Positions 1-10,348 of a DNA stretch of 64,000 bases are shown here, in pieces. Location of the stretch: positions 62,001 through 126,000 of the forward strand of contig JAAFIW010000004.1 of the NCBI GenBank assembly GCA_013297875.1, given 5' to 3'. Within the stretch, counting starts at the first letter, position 1. Each line of letters begins with the position of its first letter. Origin of the DNA: Comamonadaceae bacterium (GTDB taxonomy: Bacteria > Pseudomonadota > Gammaproteobacteria > Burkholderiales > Burkholderiaceae_C). Made by a program: the position numbers and the translations under genes. The notes under the pieces are model-generated. The model was not told the origin of the DNA and searched no databases. It saw nothing but the letters and a program-made list of their open reading frames with translations.

Positions 1-1342
<1,342 letters not shown>

Positions 1343-1429
1343 GGCGGGTGTGTTTGTGTAGGGTGGGCCGTGGGGAGTTGCACGCTATCGGTACGCTGCC
1401 CAATAATCAAAGCAGGCGATTTTCTACCA

Positions 1430-2452
1430 ATGCACGACTCACAAATTTTCTCCACGTTTCAGGAACTGCCGCGTCCGGCATCAAACCACTTGGTGTTTGA
1501 TGCCTGCCATGTGGGGGTGGTGCTGCGGGCGGTGTTGTTTGTGGAGGCGGTGGTGGTGGTGGGTGCGATGTTTGGCGTGGGCGGGTTTGAGGCCTGGGTG
1601 ACGCGCATGGCGTCGGTGACGGGTGGTGCCTTGCCAGCCACACTGCTGTGGTTGATTGTGGCTTGTCTACTTAAAAAGCCCTTGTCGCGCTTGCCCACTT
1701 CCGGGCAATACGTCGCGGGCGCGGCATTGGGGGCTCTGGCGGGGCTGTATGGCTGCGGGCTGCTGGCCTTGGTGGGCGTGCTCGAAGCGGCCCCCTGGGT
1801 GGCCAGCGGCTGCGCTGGTGCACTACTGTCAGCCGCTTTGGTATCGGCCTTGGTGTGGCGGGCGCGCGGGCGCACACCAGCAGCCACGGCGGCCCGGCTG
1901 TCGGAGCTGCAGTCGCGCATTCGCCCGCATTTTTTGTTCAACACGCTCAACAGCGCCATTGCACTGGTGCGGGCTGAGCCCGCCAAGGCCGAAGCGCTGC
2001 TGGAAGACCTGAGTGACTTGTTTCGCCATGCGCTGATTGACCAGGGCGAGTCGGTGACGCTGGCCGCAGAGATTGCGCTGGCGCAGCGCTACCTGGCCAT
2101 TGAGCAGGTTCGTTTTGGCGAGCGCCTGCAGTTGGAGTGGCAGCTGGATCCGGCGGCCAATTCCGCCCGGCTTCCGCCTTTGCTGCTGCAGCCGCTGGTG
2201 GAAAACGCGGTCAAACACGGTGTGGAGCCCAGCGCCACAGGTGCGCAGGTCAAGGTCAGCACCCAATTGCGCGGCAGCGTGGTGGTGATCAAGGTGACCA
2301 ATACCGTGCCAGCCGGACAGGGTGAGCGCGGCAACGGCGTGGCGCTGGCCAATGTGCGCGCGCGCCTGCGCCTGCTGCACGATGTGCAAGGGCAGTTTCA
2401 GGCGGGCCTGAAACAAGGTGTGTATCAAGTCAGGATTGAACTGCCGGCCTGA
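1430..2452 (+). CDS. LytS/AlgZ-family sensor histidine kinase
   Basis: Membrane sensor kinase of the His_kinase (PF06580) type, 340 aa. Four hydrophobic segments fill the first ~140 residues. The phosphoacceptor block follows with the motif RPHFLFNTLN (His in RPH), then the N-box NAVKHGV and the glycine-rich GNGVALANVRARL ATP-binding segment. There is no separate periplasmic sensor domain, as is usual for AlgZ-type proteins. The start is set at the ATG at 1430 (MHDSQIFSTFQ), because the upstream in-frame extension is a low-complexity G/V/C stretch unlike the family. It is followed after 19 bases by a LytTR response regulator, so the pair forms one two-component operon. The signal it senses cannot be read from the sequence. 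Confidence 0.88.
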   Translation: MHDSQIFSTFQELPRPASNHLVFDACHVGVVLRAVLFVEAVVVVGAMFGVGGFEAWVTRMASVTGGALPATLLWLIVACLLKKPLSRLPTSGQYVAGAALGALAGLYGCGLLALVGVLEAAPWVASGCAGALLSAALVSALVWRARGRTPAATAARLSELQSRIRPHFLFNTLNSAIALVRAEPAKAEALLEDLSDLFRHALIDQGESVTLAAEIALAQRYLAIEQVRFGERLQLEWQLDPAANSARLPPLLLQPLVENAVKHGVEPSATGAQVKVSTQLRGSVVVIKVTNTVPAGQGERGNGVALANVRARLRLLHDVQGQFQAGLKQGVYQVRIELPA

Positions 2453-2471
2453 AGCGCCGGGAAAGCACAAC

Positions 2472-3230
2472 ATGAGCGACGCAATACTGAAGGTTTTGGT
2501 GGTGGACGACGAGGCGCTGGCACGCAGCCGCTTGCGCACCCTGCTGGGCGATTGCACCGAGCCACCGGTGCAATGGTGCGGCGAAGCGGCCAACGCGGTG
2601 CAGGCCATGGAGTGGCTGCAGCGCCAGCCTTTTGACGCCGTGCTGCTGGACATTCACATGCCCGGCACCGACGGCTTGGCGCTGGCACGCGCCCTGCGCG
2701 CGCTGCCAAACCCACCCGCAGTGGTGTTTGTCACCGCCTACGCAGAGCACGCTGTGAACGCCTTCGAACTGGAAGCGGTGGATTACCTGACCAAGCCGGT
2801 TCGCCTGGAGCGCCTGCAGGCAGCACTATCAAAAGTGAAGCGCCTTGTGCAATCTACACGAGGGCTGGAGGCCCAAACGGCTCCAGAAGTGCTGGTGATT
2901 CAAGACCGCGGGCGCACCGAGCGGGTACCGTTGCACGAGGTGCTGTACTTCAAGGCCGAGCTGAAATACGTGACGGTGCGAACCGCCCGCCGCAGCTACA
3001 TCCTGGATGGCTCGCTGGGGGAGCTGGAAGAGCGCTACGCCAGCGGCTTCATGCGCATTCACCGCAACGCGCTGGTGGCCCGCCATGCCGTGCGCGCCCT
3101 GCAAAAGCACCACAGCCATGAACCGGGAGAAGAAGGCGAAGGCTGGGCCGTGCGGCTAAACGGAATTGACGATTTGCTGATGGTGTCGCGGCGGCAGCTG
3201 GCGGCGGTACGCGAGGCCATTTGCCAGTAA
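2472..3230 (+). CDS. LytTR-family response regulator (AlgR-like)
   Basis: Response regulator of 252 aa and partner of the kinase just upstream. The receiver domain (about residues 8-125) has the acidic pair VVDDEALARSR, the phosphoacceptor Asp in LLDIHMPGTDG, the Thr in FVTAYAEHA and the Lys in DYLTKPVR. A LytTR DNA-binding domain (about 145-250) follows, with the conserved block RIHRNALVARHAVRAL. The start is the ATG at 2472 (MSDAILKVLVVDDE). Members of this family bind direct repeats upstream of targets; the regulon is not deducible here. The gene converges on the signalling operon, with a 99-base gap holding one copy of the dispersed repeat. Confidence 0.9.
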   Translation: MSDAILKVLVVDDEALARSRLRTLLGDCTEPPVQWCGEAANAVQAMEWLQRQPFDAVLLDIHMPGTDGLALARALRALPNPPAVVFVTAYAEHAVNAFELEAVDYLTKPVRLERLQAALSKVKRLVQSTRGLEAQTAPEVLVIQDRGRTERVPLHEVLYFKAELKYVTVRTARRSYILDGSLGELEERYASGFMRIHRNALVARHAVRALQKHHSHEPGEEGEGWAVRLNGIDDLLMVSRRQLAAVREAICQ

Positions 3231-3291
3231 GCGGTTTTGCCATGCTGTTCAGTGAGCAGTTTTTGATAAAAACCGCCTCACACCCAGATAA

Positions 3292-3322
3292 ATATTGCTC
3301 AGACAGCTATAAATAATATAGC
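3292..3322. repeat. Dispersed Comamonadaceae-type repeat, copy 1
   Basis: Reads TATTGCTCAGACAGCTATA followed by AATAATATAGC. It is a slightly degenerate copy of the TGCTCAAGCAGCTA element seen elsewhere in the window. The GCTAT/ATAGC ends (3306-3310 and 3318-3322) can form a small hairpin between the convergent response regulator and GspE-like genes. Confidence 0.6.
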
Positions 3323-3329
3323 AAAAGAA

Positions 3330-5750
3330 CTATTTGATACAGACTGAGCGCACCATCTTCAGGTCTGTGAGACCCATCAGCACTTTTTCCATGCCGTCCA
3401 TCTTCAGGGTGCGCATGCCACCGGCGACGGCAGCGGTGAAAATTTCAGCCACGCGGGCGCGCTCCTGAATCAGTTTTTTCACCGTATCGTCAGCAATCAA
3501 CAGTTCGTGCAGGCCCACCCGGCCTTTGTAGCCCGTCTTTTTGCATTTTTCGCAGCCGCCGCTGGCGTTGACCCGGTACATCTTCAGGCTGTCGTCTTTG
3601 CCATAAGCCTGCGTCCAGTTGTCCAGCAGCAGCTGCTGCTCACCGCCTGGGTCGGCCTTCCAGGCCTCGGTGTGGCGCAGTTCTTCAGCGTATTCCATCA
3701 TGAAGCTTTTCAGCTCCGCCGAGTTGGGCGTGTATTCCTCTTTGCAATCGCACAGCCGCTTGGCCAGACGCTGGGCCAGGATGCCCAGCAGCGCGTCGGC
3801 AAAGTTGAACGGATCCATACCCATATCCAGCAAGCGGGTGATGGACTCGGGCGCTGAATTGGTGTGCAGGGTGGAAAACACCAGGTGACCAGTCAGTGAC
3901 GCCTCCACACCCATTGACACGGTTTCCTTGTCACGCGACTCGCCCACCATGATGATGTCCGGGTCGGCACGCAAGAAGGCGCGCATCACCAGCGCAAAAT
4001 CGATACCGGCCTTTTTGTTGATTTGAACCTGACGCAAGCCCTTTTGGGTAATCTCCACCGGGTCTTCCGCCGTCCAGATTTTGGTGTCCGGCGTGTTCAA
4101 AAACTTCAAAATCGAATGCAGGGTGGTGGTTTTGCCGGAACCGGTGGGGCCGCAGACATAAAACAAGCCATAGGGCTTGGACACTGTTTTTTCGACCCGC
4201 TCGCGGTTGTGCGGAGACAAGCCGAGCTTCTCCAGTGGGATCGGCTCACCAGCGGCCAGGATACGCATCACCACGTCTTCAACGCCACCGGCGGAAGGAA
4301 TGGTTGCCACGCGCAATTCAATGTCCAATGGGCCGTATTTTTTGAACTTGATTTTCCCGTCTTGCGGTTTGCGACGTTCGGAAATATCCAGGTCACACAT
4401 GATTTTCAGGCGGGTGACCATGGCCTGGCGAAAATGCGCAGGCACCTCAATGTAGGGGTACAAGGTGCCGTCGATGCGAAAGCGAATGCCAGTTTTGAAC
4501 TTGCCTGGCATCGGTTCGATATGGATGTCAGACGCTTTCTGGTTGTGCGCATCAATGATGACTTTGTTGACGAACTTCACCAGTTCGTTGTCGGCCGCAG
4601 CAGACTCCAGTGAATCGTCCACATGGCCGTCGTCATCGGCGGGGCTCAGATCAGCCAACATCTGGTCAATGGAGCCACTGTCAGCCGTGCCGCCAAAAAT
4701 CTGGGCCAGCGTTTCTTCAAACTCAGTTTGCGTGGTCACACGATAGGCAAACTTGGTCATGCGCGGGAACACCTGCGGCACGACGCGCGCGCTACGCACC
4801 GCCTCCGGATCGACGCACATCACCACCAGGCCCTCTGGCGACTCCTCAAGTGGAATCCAGCTTTGCTGCTCCAGGAAGTCACGCTTGAGGGAACCATGTA
4901 ACATTTCTGACCGGATTCGCCCGTTGTCGAAAGGCTCATAGCTCACACCGAAAAATTTCGCAAGAGAGGGGCCAATCTGGGCAGGGCGAATATGGTGATC
5001 GGCCATGAGGATGTGTTCGACCGATTTGGACTGCTCCCGTGCTTTTTGAACGCAGGCCTGAAGCTCTGCGAGCGTGAGCACACCTTCGGCGATCAGGCCG
5101 TCATATTTCGTTGCCTTGCGTCGTTGCTCTTCTTCTGCCTTGCGCATGCGCTGACGGATGGCCGTCGCAAGTGTTTTGCAAAGCTGTGCCGTGCCTTCGA
5201 CCTCCAGGTCGCCAAACGCTTGGTCACTTTTGTTGTTAATGACCTGGAGCACACCGTGCAGGTTGTCGTTCTCCAAAATGGGCACCACCAGCATCTGCTT
5301 GGTTCGATAGCCCGAACGCTTGTCGACTTCTTTCAGAAAGGTCAACGCCGGATGAATGCGCTTGAGTGCTTCATCGTCGTACACATCAGCAATGTTCACG
5401 GGCTGCTTGCTGCTGGCCACGTAACCGGCAATGCTTTGGGTGCTGATCGGCAATTTCAGGTCGCGACTGGCGCTCAGGCCAGTCTTGATCTTGGAAACAA
5501 TCGATCCGCCGTCCTCACTGATGGCATACAGGGTCAGGCGATCCGCATTCAAGAGCTTACAGATATCCTGGCTCGCATCCAGCATGATCTGATCCAGATT
5601 CTCTGTCTCGTGGATGCGGGCACTGACGCTTTGCAGTTGCCGGTAAAACAGGGCCTCAAACGACACGCCACGCTTTTCCGGCGGCAGCATTTGTGAGTTG
5701 AAAAAGGCGCGCTCGCTATCGGGTGCAGCGGTCTTCAATACAGCACTCAT
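3330..5750 (-). CDS. GAF domain-containing GspE/PilB-type ATPase
   Basis: Hexameric secretion/pilus motor ATPase of 806 aa, longer than usual (about 500-570) because of an N-terminal GAF-like domain at about residues 30-200. An MshEN-like region (about 215-350) precedes the T2SSE core. The core has Walker A CGPTGSGKTTTLHS (about 533), the Asp box AEDPVE, Walker B with IIMVGESRDKET (usually GEIRD), the His box STLHTN, and a zinc site made of CDC (about 667) and CEKC (about 733). Its ATG overlaps the stop of the upstream phosphodiesterase gene by 4 bases, so it is the last gene of the signalling operon. No gspD, G or pil genes lie beside it. GAF domains often bind cyclic nucleotides, which fits the cyclase and phosphodiesterase in the operon; that link is inference. 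Confidence 0.88.
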   Translation of the reverse strand: MSAVLKTAAPDSERAFFNSQMLPPEKRGVSFEALFYRQLQSVSARIHETENLDQIMLDASQDICKLLNADRLTLYAISEDGGSIVSKIKTGLSASRDLKLPISTQSIAGYVASSKQPVNIADVYDDEALKRIHPALTFLKEVDKRSGYRTKQMLVVPILENDNLHGVLQVINNKSDQAFGDLEVEGTAQLCKTLATAIRQRMRKAEEEQRRKATKYDGLIAEGVLTLAELQACVQKAREQSKSVEHILMADHHIRPAQIGPSLAKFFGVSYEPFDNGRIRSEMLHGSLKRDFLEQQSWIPLEESPEGLVVMCVDPEAVRSARVVPQVFPRMTKFAYRVTTQTEFEETLAQIFGGTADSGSIDQMLADLSPADDDGHVDDSLESAAADNELVKFVNKVIIDAHNQKASDIHIEPMPGKFKTGIRFRIDGTLYPYIEVPAHFRQAMVTRLKIMCDLDISERRKPQDGKIKFKKYGPLDIELRVATIPSAGGVEDVVMRILAAGEPIPLEKLGLSPHNRERVEKTVSKPYGLFYVCGPTGSGKTTTLHSILKFLNTPDTKIWTAEDPVEITQKGLRQVQINKKAGIDFALVMRAFLRADPDIIMVGESRDKETVSMGVEASLTGHLVFSTLHTNSAPESITRLLDMGMDPFNFADALLGILAQRLAKRLCDCKEEYTPNSAELKSFMMEYAEELRHTEAWKADPGGEQQLLLDNWTQAYGKDDSLKMYRVNASGGCEKCKKTGYKGRVGLHELLIADDTVKKLIQERARVAEIFTAAVAGGMRTLKMDGMEKVLMGLTDLKMVRSVCIK

Positions 5751-6538
5751 AGCTCAAACTCCTGTCCTGCATGCAACCAACGAATGTCGTGGCTGACATT
5801 GGGGCCGAAGGGTTGCGTTTGATCAAACCGCTGTATCTCGGCCATGATCATGTCGGTTTCGGCGGGTTTGGTATGGGTGATGTAAATCGGGAAGCGTTTG
5901 TCTTTGTCAATCAAATCCAGCTCGTCTGCCAGTGCATTGGGTGACAAGTGCAGACTGCGGCGAGCCAAGTCTTTTTCCCGGTTGCTGAAAGCCGTTTCAA
6001 TGACCAGCATGCTGATGTCCATCTGATTGATCCGCCGCCAGAATGCCGGGTTTCGCTCAGTATCACCTGTAAAAACCCAGCAAGCCTGCGCTGTCGAAAT
6101 GGCATAACCCACAGCAGGCACAGTGTGAACCGCTGGCAACACCTCAATGCCCTTACCACCCAATTGAAGGCGTTCGCCAACCTGCAACTCATGAAAGCTC
6201 AGAAACGGTGCTTGCGGCGAGGGAATGCGACTGAAGTCAGGCCAGATAATATTGTTAAAAATGTGCTTTTTAAGCGCTTCAATGGTGCCACCGAGGGCGT
6301 GTATTTGTAGCGGTACGCTGCGTCGAGCGGCGACTGCATCAATCATCAAAGGCAGTGCGGCAATGTGATCCAGATGCGAATGGGTCAGCAGCACGTGATC
6401 AATTTTTGCCATCTCGTCCATGGTGAGATCACCCACACCGGTTCCGGCATCGACAAGCACGTCCGAGTCCAGCAAGAATGACGTGGTACGGCAATCTTTT
6501 GCGATAGCCCCCGAGCAGCCCAGCACACGCACCTTCAT
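5747..6538 (-). CDS. MBL-fold cyclic nucleotide phosphodiesterase-like protein
   Basis: Metallo-beta-lactamase-fold hydrolase of 263 aa. The metal motif is THSHLDHIAALP, matching the HxHLDH signature of class II 3',5'-cyclic nucleotide phosphodiesterases (CpdP/PDE2 type). Further ligands sit in VFTGDTERNPAFW and YITHTKP. The start is the ATG at 6538 (MKVRVLGCSG), with AAGGGG about 6 bases upstream; a TTG one codon earlier is less likely. The cyclase gene ends only 9 bases upstream, so synthesis and hydrolysis of the same messenger are plausibly co-transcribed. RNase Z-like or other MBL activities remain possible; substrate is inferred from signature and context. Confidence 0.78.
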   Translation of the reverse strand: MKVRVLGCSGAIAKDCRTTSFLLDSDVLVDAGTGVGDLTMDEMAKIDHVLLTHSHLDHIAALPLMIDAVAARRSVPLQIHALGGTIEALKKHIFNNIIWPDFSRIPSPQAPFLSFHELQVGERLQLGGKGIEVLPAVHTVPAVGYAISTAQACWVFTGDTERNPAFWRRINQMDISMLVIETAFSNREKDLARRSLHLSPNALADELDLIDKDKRFPIYITHTKPAETDMIMAEIQRFDQTQPFGPNVSHDIRWLHAGQEFEL

Positions 6539-6547
6539 CAAATCCCC

Positions 6548-8797
6548 TTACTTGGTCTCAAAATTGGTTGCGCCATCCCACTCGGGGTCAAAGGGCAACA
6601 AACGCATTGAGGCTACACGCTGAGAATAGAGCTCGTAAAGGTATTTTTTCGCGTTCATGCGATGTAGATTCAAAAGTTGCAATTCGCACTGATCCCAGTC
6701 TTGGGTGCGATAAGCCTTAAGCATCACATTCCAAACCTTCAATTCATCGTTGCGGGTCTTGTCTATTTTGGCCGCGGGAGCCAACGGATAGAAAATTGCC
6801 ACCGCCTGGTCTTTTCCCTTCACCCTGACACGATCCAACTCCTGCCAGGCAAAGTCGGGTGCCAGCTTACGGGTTGCATCGCTCACCACAATATCCACAC
6901 CATAGGTCTTCGAAAGACCTTCTAGACGGGACCCCAGATTGACAGAGTCTCCAATAACGGTATAGCTGCGCCGGATATCTGAACCCATATCTCCTACGCA
7001 CATGCTTCCGGTATTCAGACCGATACCAACACCAATCTCAGGCAACCCCTTCACACGGTGCTCTTCATTTATCTTACGCACAGCAACCGCCATTTCAAGC
7101 GCGGTTTGCACCGCCAGATGCGCGTGATTGGGCGTTTCCACCGGTGCACCCCAAAATGCCATCACACAGTCTCCCATGTACTTGTCGATGGTTCCCCGAT
7201 TGGCACGAATTTCGTTCGTCAATCTGCTAAACACGCTGTTGAGCAATTCTTGAAGCTTGGTGGGCTCCATTTGCTCAGACATTTTGGTAAACCCACGCAT
7301 GTCGCAAAACATGACGGTCAACTCTTTGCTTGCAGCCTTCATGCTGTAACTATCCGGATCCTTCACCATTTCATCAACCAACTCTGGCGGAACGTAGGTG
7401 CCAAATAGGTGCGCCAATTCACGCTTTGATCTACTTTCGACAAAATAGCCGTAGCTCATATTCAAGGCAAACGCGATCAAGGCCATAGCCAAAAAAGAAG
7501 CCAGGGGTAGTACCAGGCCTGCACCCAGATAAAGCCAGAAGTTAAGCCCCACAACAACCGAAACAATGCCGGCACTAGTGGCCACCGCACGAGGGGCTGA
7601 CAGCAGCGGTAAGGTAAATGCCAATAGCAGGCCCGATAACACCAGAACAACAACCTCAAACCCAAGGGCATAGTCCGGCTTTACAAATACTTTTCCGTCC
7701 AGAAGACCAGCAATAACATTGGCATGGGTTTCAACACCTGGATAAGTCTCACCCACCGGGGTTACGCGAAGATCGAGCAAACCGGGAGCGGTGGTGCCGA
7801 GCAATACAATTTTGCCCTTTAAACGCGCACCATCAATTCGCTTGGCCAGCACATCTGCAGCAGATACATACTTGAAAGAGCCTCCATTGACGCCCCCAAT
7901 ACCCCTGAATGGCACCAAAGTAGCCACCCTGTCATCTACTGGAACCGCAAGCGTCTGCCGATCTTGTTTGAGCAAAATACTCTCGAGTCCCTGGTATCCA
8001 CGCGTGACCAAGCGATCTTGAGGAAATCCCGGCTCTACCGACGGCAAACCAATCAGCATTCGGAACATTGCAAGAGACAATGACTCGTAATAGTTGCCTT
8101 TATATTCTGCGATCAGTGGAATGGATCGCACCACACCATCACCTTCTGTGATGGAATTGAAGAATCCCGCCATTGGCGCTGCTGCCGCTAACTGGGAGAT
8201 ATTCGATCCATATCCATTCCAGCTGGTGAATTTAATCGGGCGCCCCTGAAGACTATCGCGTTGCATTACTGGTTTGGGAAGCACGCCAGATGCACGACCG
8301 TCGCGGTCACTCGTCAAGTAATAGCCCATTACAACCGGCCGATTGACCAGAGATTTGGCAAACAATCCGTCGTAGTCGAGTGCTGTTTGAAGCTGATTTA
8401 TTCTTTCGGAGAAACCTGCTTGATCTTTCAACTCGTTCTGTGAAAGCTGCTGCAAGCGCTTCAATCCAGAGCTGTCGTCGCCTTCCGCAAAAACAACGTC
8501 GAATCCAAGCAATGCGATTTGCTGAACATCGAACAACTCGTTAACCAGATCAGCGAGCTTGTTTCGCCCCCAGGGCCAGCGCCCAAGCTCTGCGAGGCTT
8601 TTTTCGTCAATGTCAACGATTACGATCCGCTCATCGAGCGTGCGCGGCATCGTCGCACCCAGACGCGCATCGTAGATGATGTCATCTAGCCGCTGCAATA
8701 CATCAATGCGCATGGCACCTGTAGCATGCAGGAGTGCAAAAATAAGCGGCACCAGCGTCACCGCAATTCGCGTCCAGTGCTTTGAAATCAACCCCAT
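6548..8797 (-). CDS. CHASE2-domain class III adenylate/guanylate cyclase
   Basis: Membrane cyclase of 749 aa. One N-terminal membrane segment is followed by an extracytoplasmic CHASE2 domain (about 35-350, with RIVIVDIDEKSLAELGRWPW), then three hydrophobic segments (about 365-450). The cytoplasmic class III cyclase domain (about 485-680) has both metal aspartates (MFCDMRGF and MGDCVMAFWG), the Lys in IDKYMGD and the transition-state Asn/Arg in SVNLGSRLE, so it should be active. Whether the product is cAMP or cGMP is not certain from sequence. A ~70-residue C-terminal extension follows. CHASE2 is shared with the kinase at the head of the operon, so both enzymes may read a related extracellular cue. 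Confidence 0.92.
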   Translation of the reverse strand: MGLISKHWTRIAVTLVPLIFALLHATGAMRIDVLQRLDDIIYDARLGATMPRTLDERIVIVDIDEKSLAELGRWPWGRNKLADLVNELFDVQQIALLGFDVVFAEGDDSSGLKRLQQLSQNELKDQAGFSERINQLQTALDYDGLFAKSLVNRPVVMGYYLTSDRDGRASGVLPKPVMQRDSLQGRPIKFTSWNGYGSNISQLAAAAPMAGFFNSITEGDGVVRSIPLIAEYKGNYYESLSLAMFRMLIGLPSVEPGFPQDRLVTRGYQGLESILLKQDRQTLAVPVDDRVATLVPFRGIGGVNGGSFKYVSAADVLAKRIDGARLKGKIVLLGTTAPGLLDLRVTPVGETYPGVETHANVIAGLLDGKVFVKPDYALGFEVVVLVLSGLLLAFTLPLLSAPRAVATSAGIVSVVVGLNFWLYLGAGLVLPLASFLAMALIAFALNMSYGYFVESRSKRELAHLFGTYVPPELVDEMVKDPDSYSMKAASKELTVMFCDMRGFTKMSEQMEPTKLQELLNSVFSRLTNEIRANRGTIDKYMGDCVMAFWGAPVETPNHAHLAVQTALEMAVAVRKINEEHRVKGLPEIGVGIGLNTGSMCVGDMGSDIRRSYTVIGDSVNLGSRLEGLSKTYGVDIVVSDATRKLAPDFAWQELDRVRVKGKDQAVAIFYPLAPAAKIDKTRNDELKVWNVMLKAYRTQDWDQCELQLLNLHRMNAKKYLYELYSQRVASMRLLPFDPEWDGATNFETK

Positions 8798-8857
8798 ATA
8801 CGTGCTTTATAAAGGGTCGGCTGCGCAAACAGACTACTGGAACAAACCGAAAGCTGG

Positions 8858-9505
8858 TTAGTGCTGAACGAACTGCATTTGCGTGCCCGCCAACTCCAGT
8901 AAGTCACCGTTCTTCAGCGCAACTGGCTCAGCCCCTATTGGGGAGCCATTCAACGTCGGCTTGCTTCCACCTTCAACATGTGCCACAACATAGCCATGTT
9001 GGCGCTTGGTAATTGCAGCGACAGCAACGCCAGGCTTGCCAATCGTGGTGACCACTTTCACCAACGGCACCTCACGGCCCGCTGCAGCACCTGATAGCAC
9101 CTTGATAGCTGCGTTGTTGGACTCGCCGGACGACATAGCCGGCGCAGTCGCTTGCGGTGGCGCGGCACTGATAGCCCCGGCTTTCATGACCATGGTTTTA
9201 TCGAATGTTGCCGCAGCAGCCTCATTCATGTACTTAATTTTGTACTTTCCTATTTCAACCGTATCGTTATTTTGAAGCAGCTGCTTCTTGACGGCTTTCC
9301 CGTTTACATAGGTTCCATTGGTGCTGTTTAAATCCTCCATGTACACTTCATTACCCGTCATCTGAAGCACAGCGTGTTCACCACTAACGGCAAGATTGTC
9401 AATGACGATATCGTTATAAGGTCGGCGCCCCAGGGTCGTACGATCCTTGGTCAGCTGTACTTCCTTGATGACGACACCGTCGATCGAAACGATCATTTTC
9501 GGCAT
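8858..9505 (-). CDS. Two-FHA-domain phosphothreonine reader protein
   Basis: Soluble protein of 215 aa. The N-terminal FHA domain (about 20-95) is canonical: LGRRPYNDIVI, SGEHAVLQ and NSTNGTYVNG hold the phosphothreonine-binding Arg, Ser, His and Asn. A linker contains FDKTMVMKAG, which resembles T-x-V-M-R/K motifs in the tail of the operon's kinase. A second, degenerate FHA-like domain (about 130-213) keeps GKPGVAVAAITKRQHGY and LNG but has lost the usual Ser/Asn pattern. It lies between the phosphatase and cyclase genes with gaps of 47 and 60 bases. By analogy with GarA/OdhI-type proteins the linker Thr may be a kinase target that docks on the FHA domain; this is inference. Confidence 0.88.
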   Translation of the reverse strand: MPKMIVSIDGVVIKEVQLTKDRTTLGRRPYNDIVIDNLAVSGEHAVLQMTGNEVYMEDLNSTNGTYVNGKAVKKQLLQNNDTVEIGKYKIKYMNEAAAATFDKTMVMKAGAISAAPPQATAPAMSSGESNNAAIKVLSGAAAGREVPLVKVVTTIGKPGVAVAAITKRQHGYVVAHVEGGSKPTLNGSPIGAEPVALKNGDLLELAGTQMQFVQH

Positions 9506-9552
9506 GGTCGGCTCCTGTATCTAAGTTTGTTGTTGAAAATTAATACGAAAGG

Positions 9553-10338
9553 CTATTTTCCCAGCAATCTGGAAATCAGTCCGCGTTTTTTTGAGCCGCT
9601 TTGAGCGTATGCAGCAAAAACAGAGATATTGTCACGCCCCCCGTTCGCGTTAGCCGCATCAATCAGCTGAGCCAGACGTGCATCCAGCGGTGCGTCTGCC
9701 TCCAATAATTTGGCGATCCCACCATCTTCGACCATATCTGAAAGACCGTCAGAGCAAAACAGATACACATCACCGACCTCAACGCGGTGCTCATTCACAT
9801 CAAGCAGTACAGCGTCTTCTACCCCAAGCGCGCGTGTAACTAGATTTTTGTTGCTGGAAGTTGCAGCCTGCTCCGCTGTAATTAAACCTGCATCCATCTG
9901 CTCCTGCAGCAGGGAATGATCCTTCGTAATCTGGGTAAATTCGCCAGCACGTAGACGATAGCATCGCGAATCTCCGATGTGCCCAAGCATCAAACGCCCG
10001 TCTTGAAAGATGCCAACAACTAAAGTTGTTCCCATGCCGCTATATTGCGGGTTGGAATTCGCTGCATTGAAAATTGCCCGGTTGGCATTGTCAACGCAGA
10101 TTTCCATCGCCCGGCGCACCTCCTTGGGGTTTGCGTGACGACCTGCCTGAGAAAGCCATCGCCCCAGTTCAGATTTAATGAAGGTTGTTGCCATTCCGCT
10201 GGCGATTTCACCGGCGTTGTAACCACCCATGCCATCCGCAAGAATGGCTAGTTGTGTCAGCTCATCAACCGTAACCGAATCTTCATTGTTTTCCCTCGCA
10301 AGCCCAGGATCGGTACGGATACAAAACTCATAAATCAT
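9553..10338 (-). CDS. PP2C-family Ser/Thr protein phosphatase
   Basis: Metal-dependent PPM/PP2C phosphatase of 261 aa that should reverse phosphorylation by the adjacent kinase. All core motifs are present: TDPGLARENNEDS, LADGMGGYNAGE, GMGTTLVVG, GHIGDSRCYRLR, FCSDGLSDM and GGRDNISV, including the metal-binding aspartates. The start is the ATG at 10338 (MIYEFCIRTD), 10 bases after the kinase stop. An upstream in-frame extension would overlap the kinase gene and adds nothing typical of the family. The short basic C-terminus (SGSKKRGLISRLLGK) is unlike the catalytic core and could be a localisation or docking tail. Confidence 0.92.
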   Translation of the reverse strand: MIYEFCIRTDPGLARENNEDSVTVDELTQLAILADGMGGYNAGEIASGMATTFIKSELGRWLSQAGRHANPKEVRRAMEICVDNANRAIFNAANSNPQYSGMGTTLVVGIFQDGRLMLGHIGDSRCYRLRAGEFTQITKDHSLLQEQMDAGLITAEQAATSSNKNLVTRALGVEDAVLLDVNEHRVEVGDVYLFCSDGLSDMVEDGGIAKLLEADAPLDARLAQLIDAANANGGRDNISVFAAYAQSGSKKRGLISRLLGK

Positions 10339-10348
10339 AGACGGCTTA

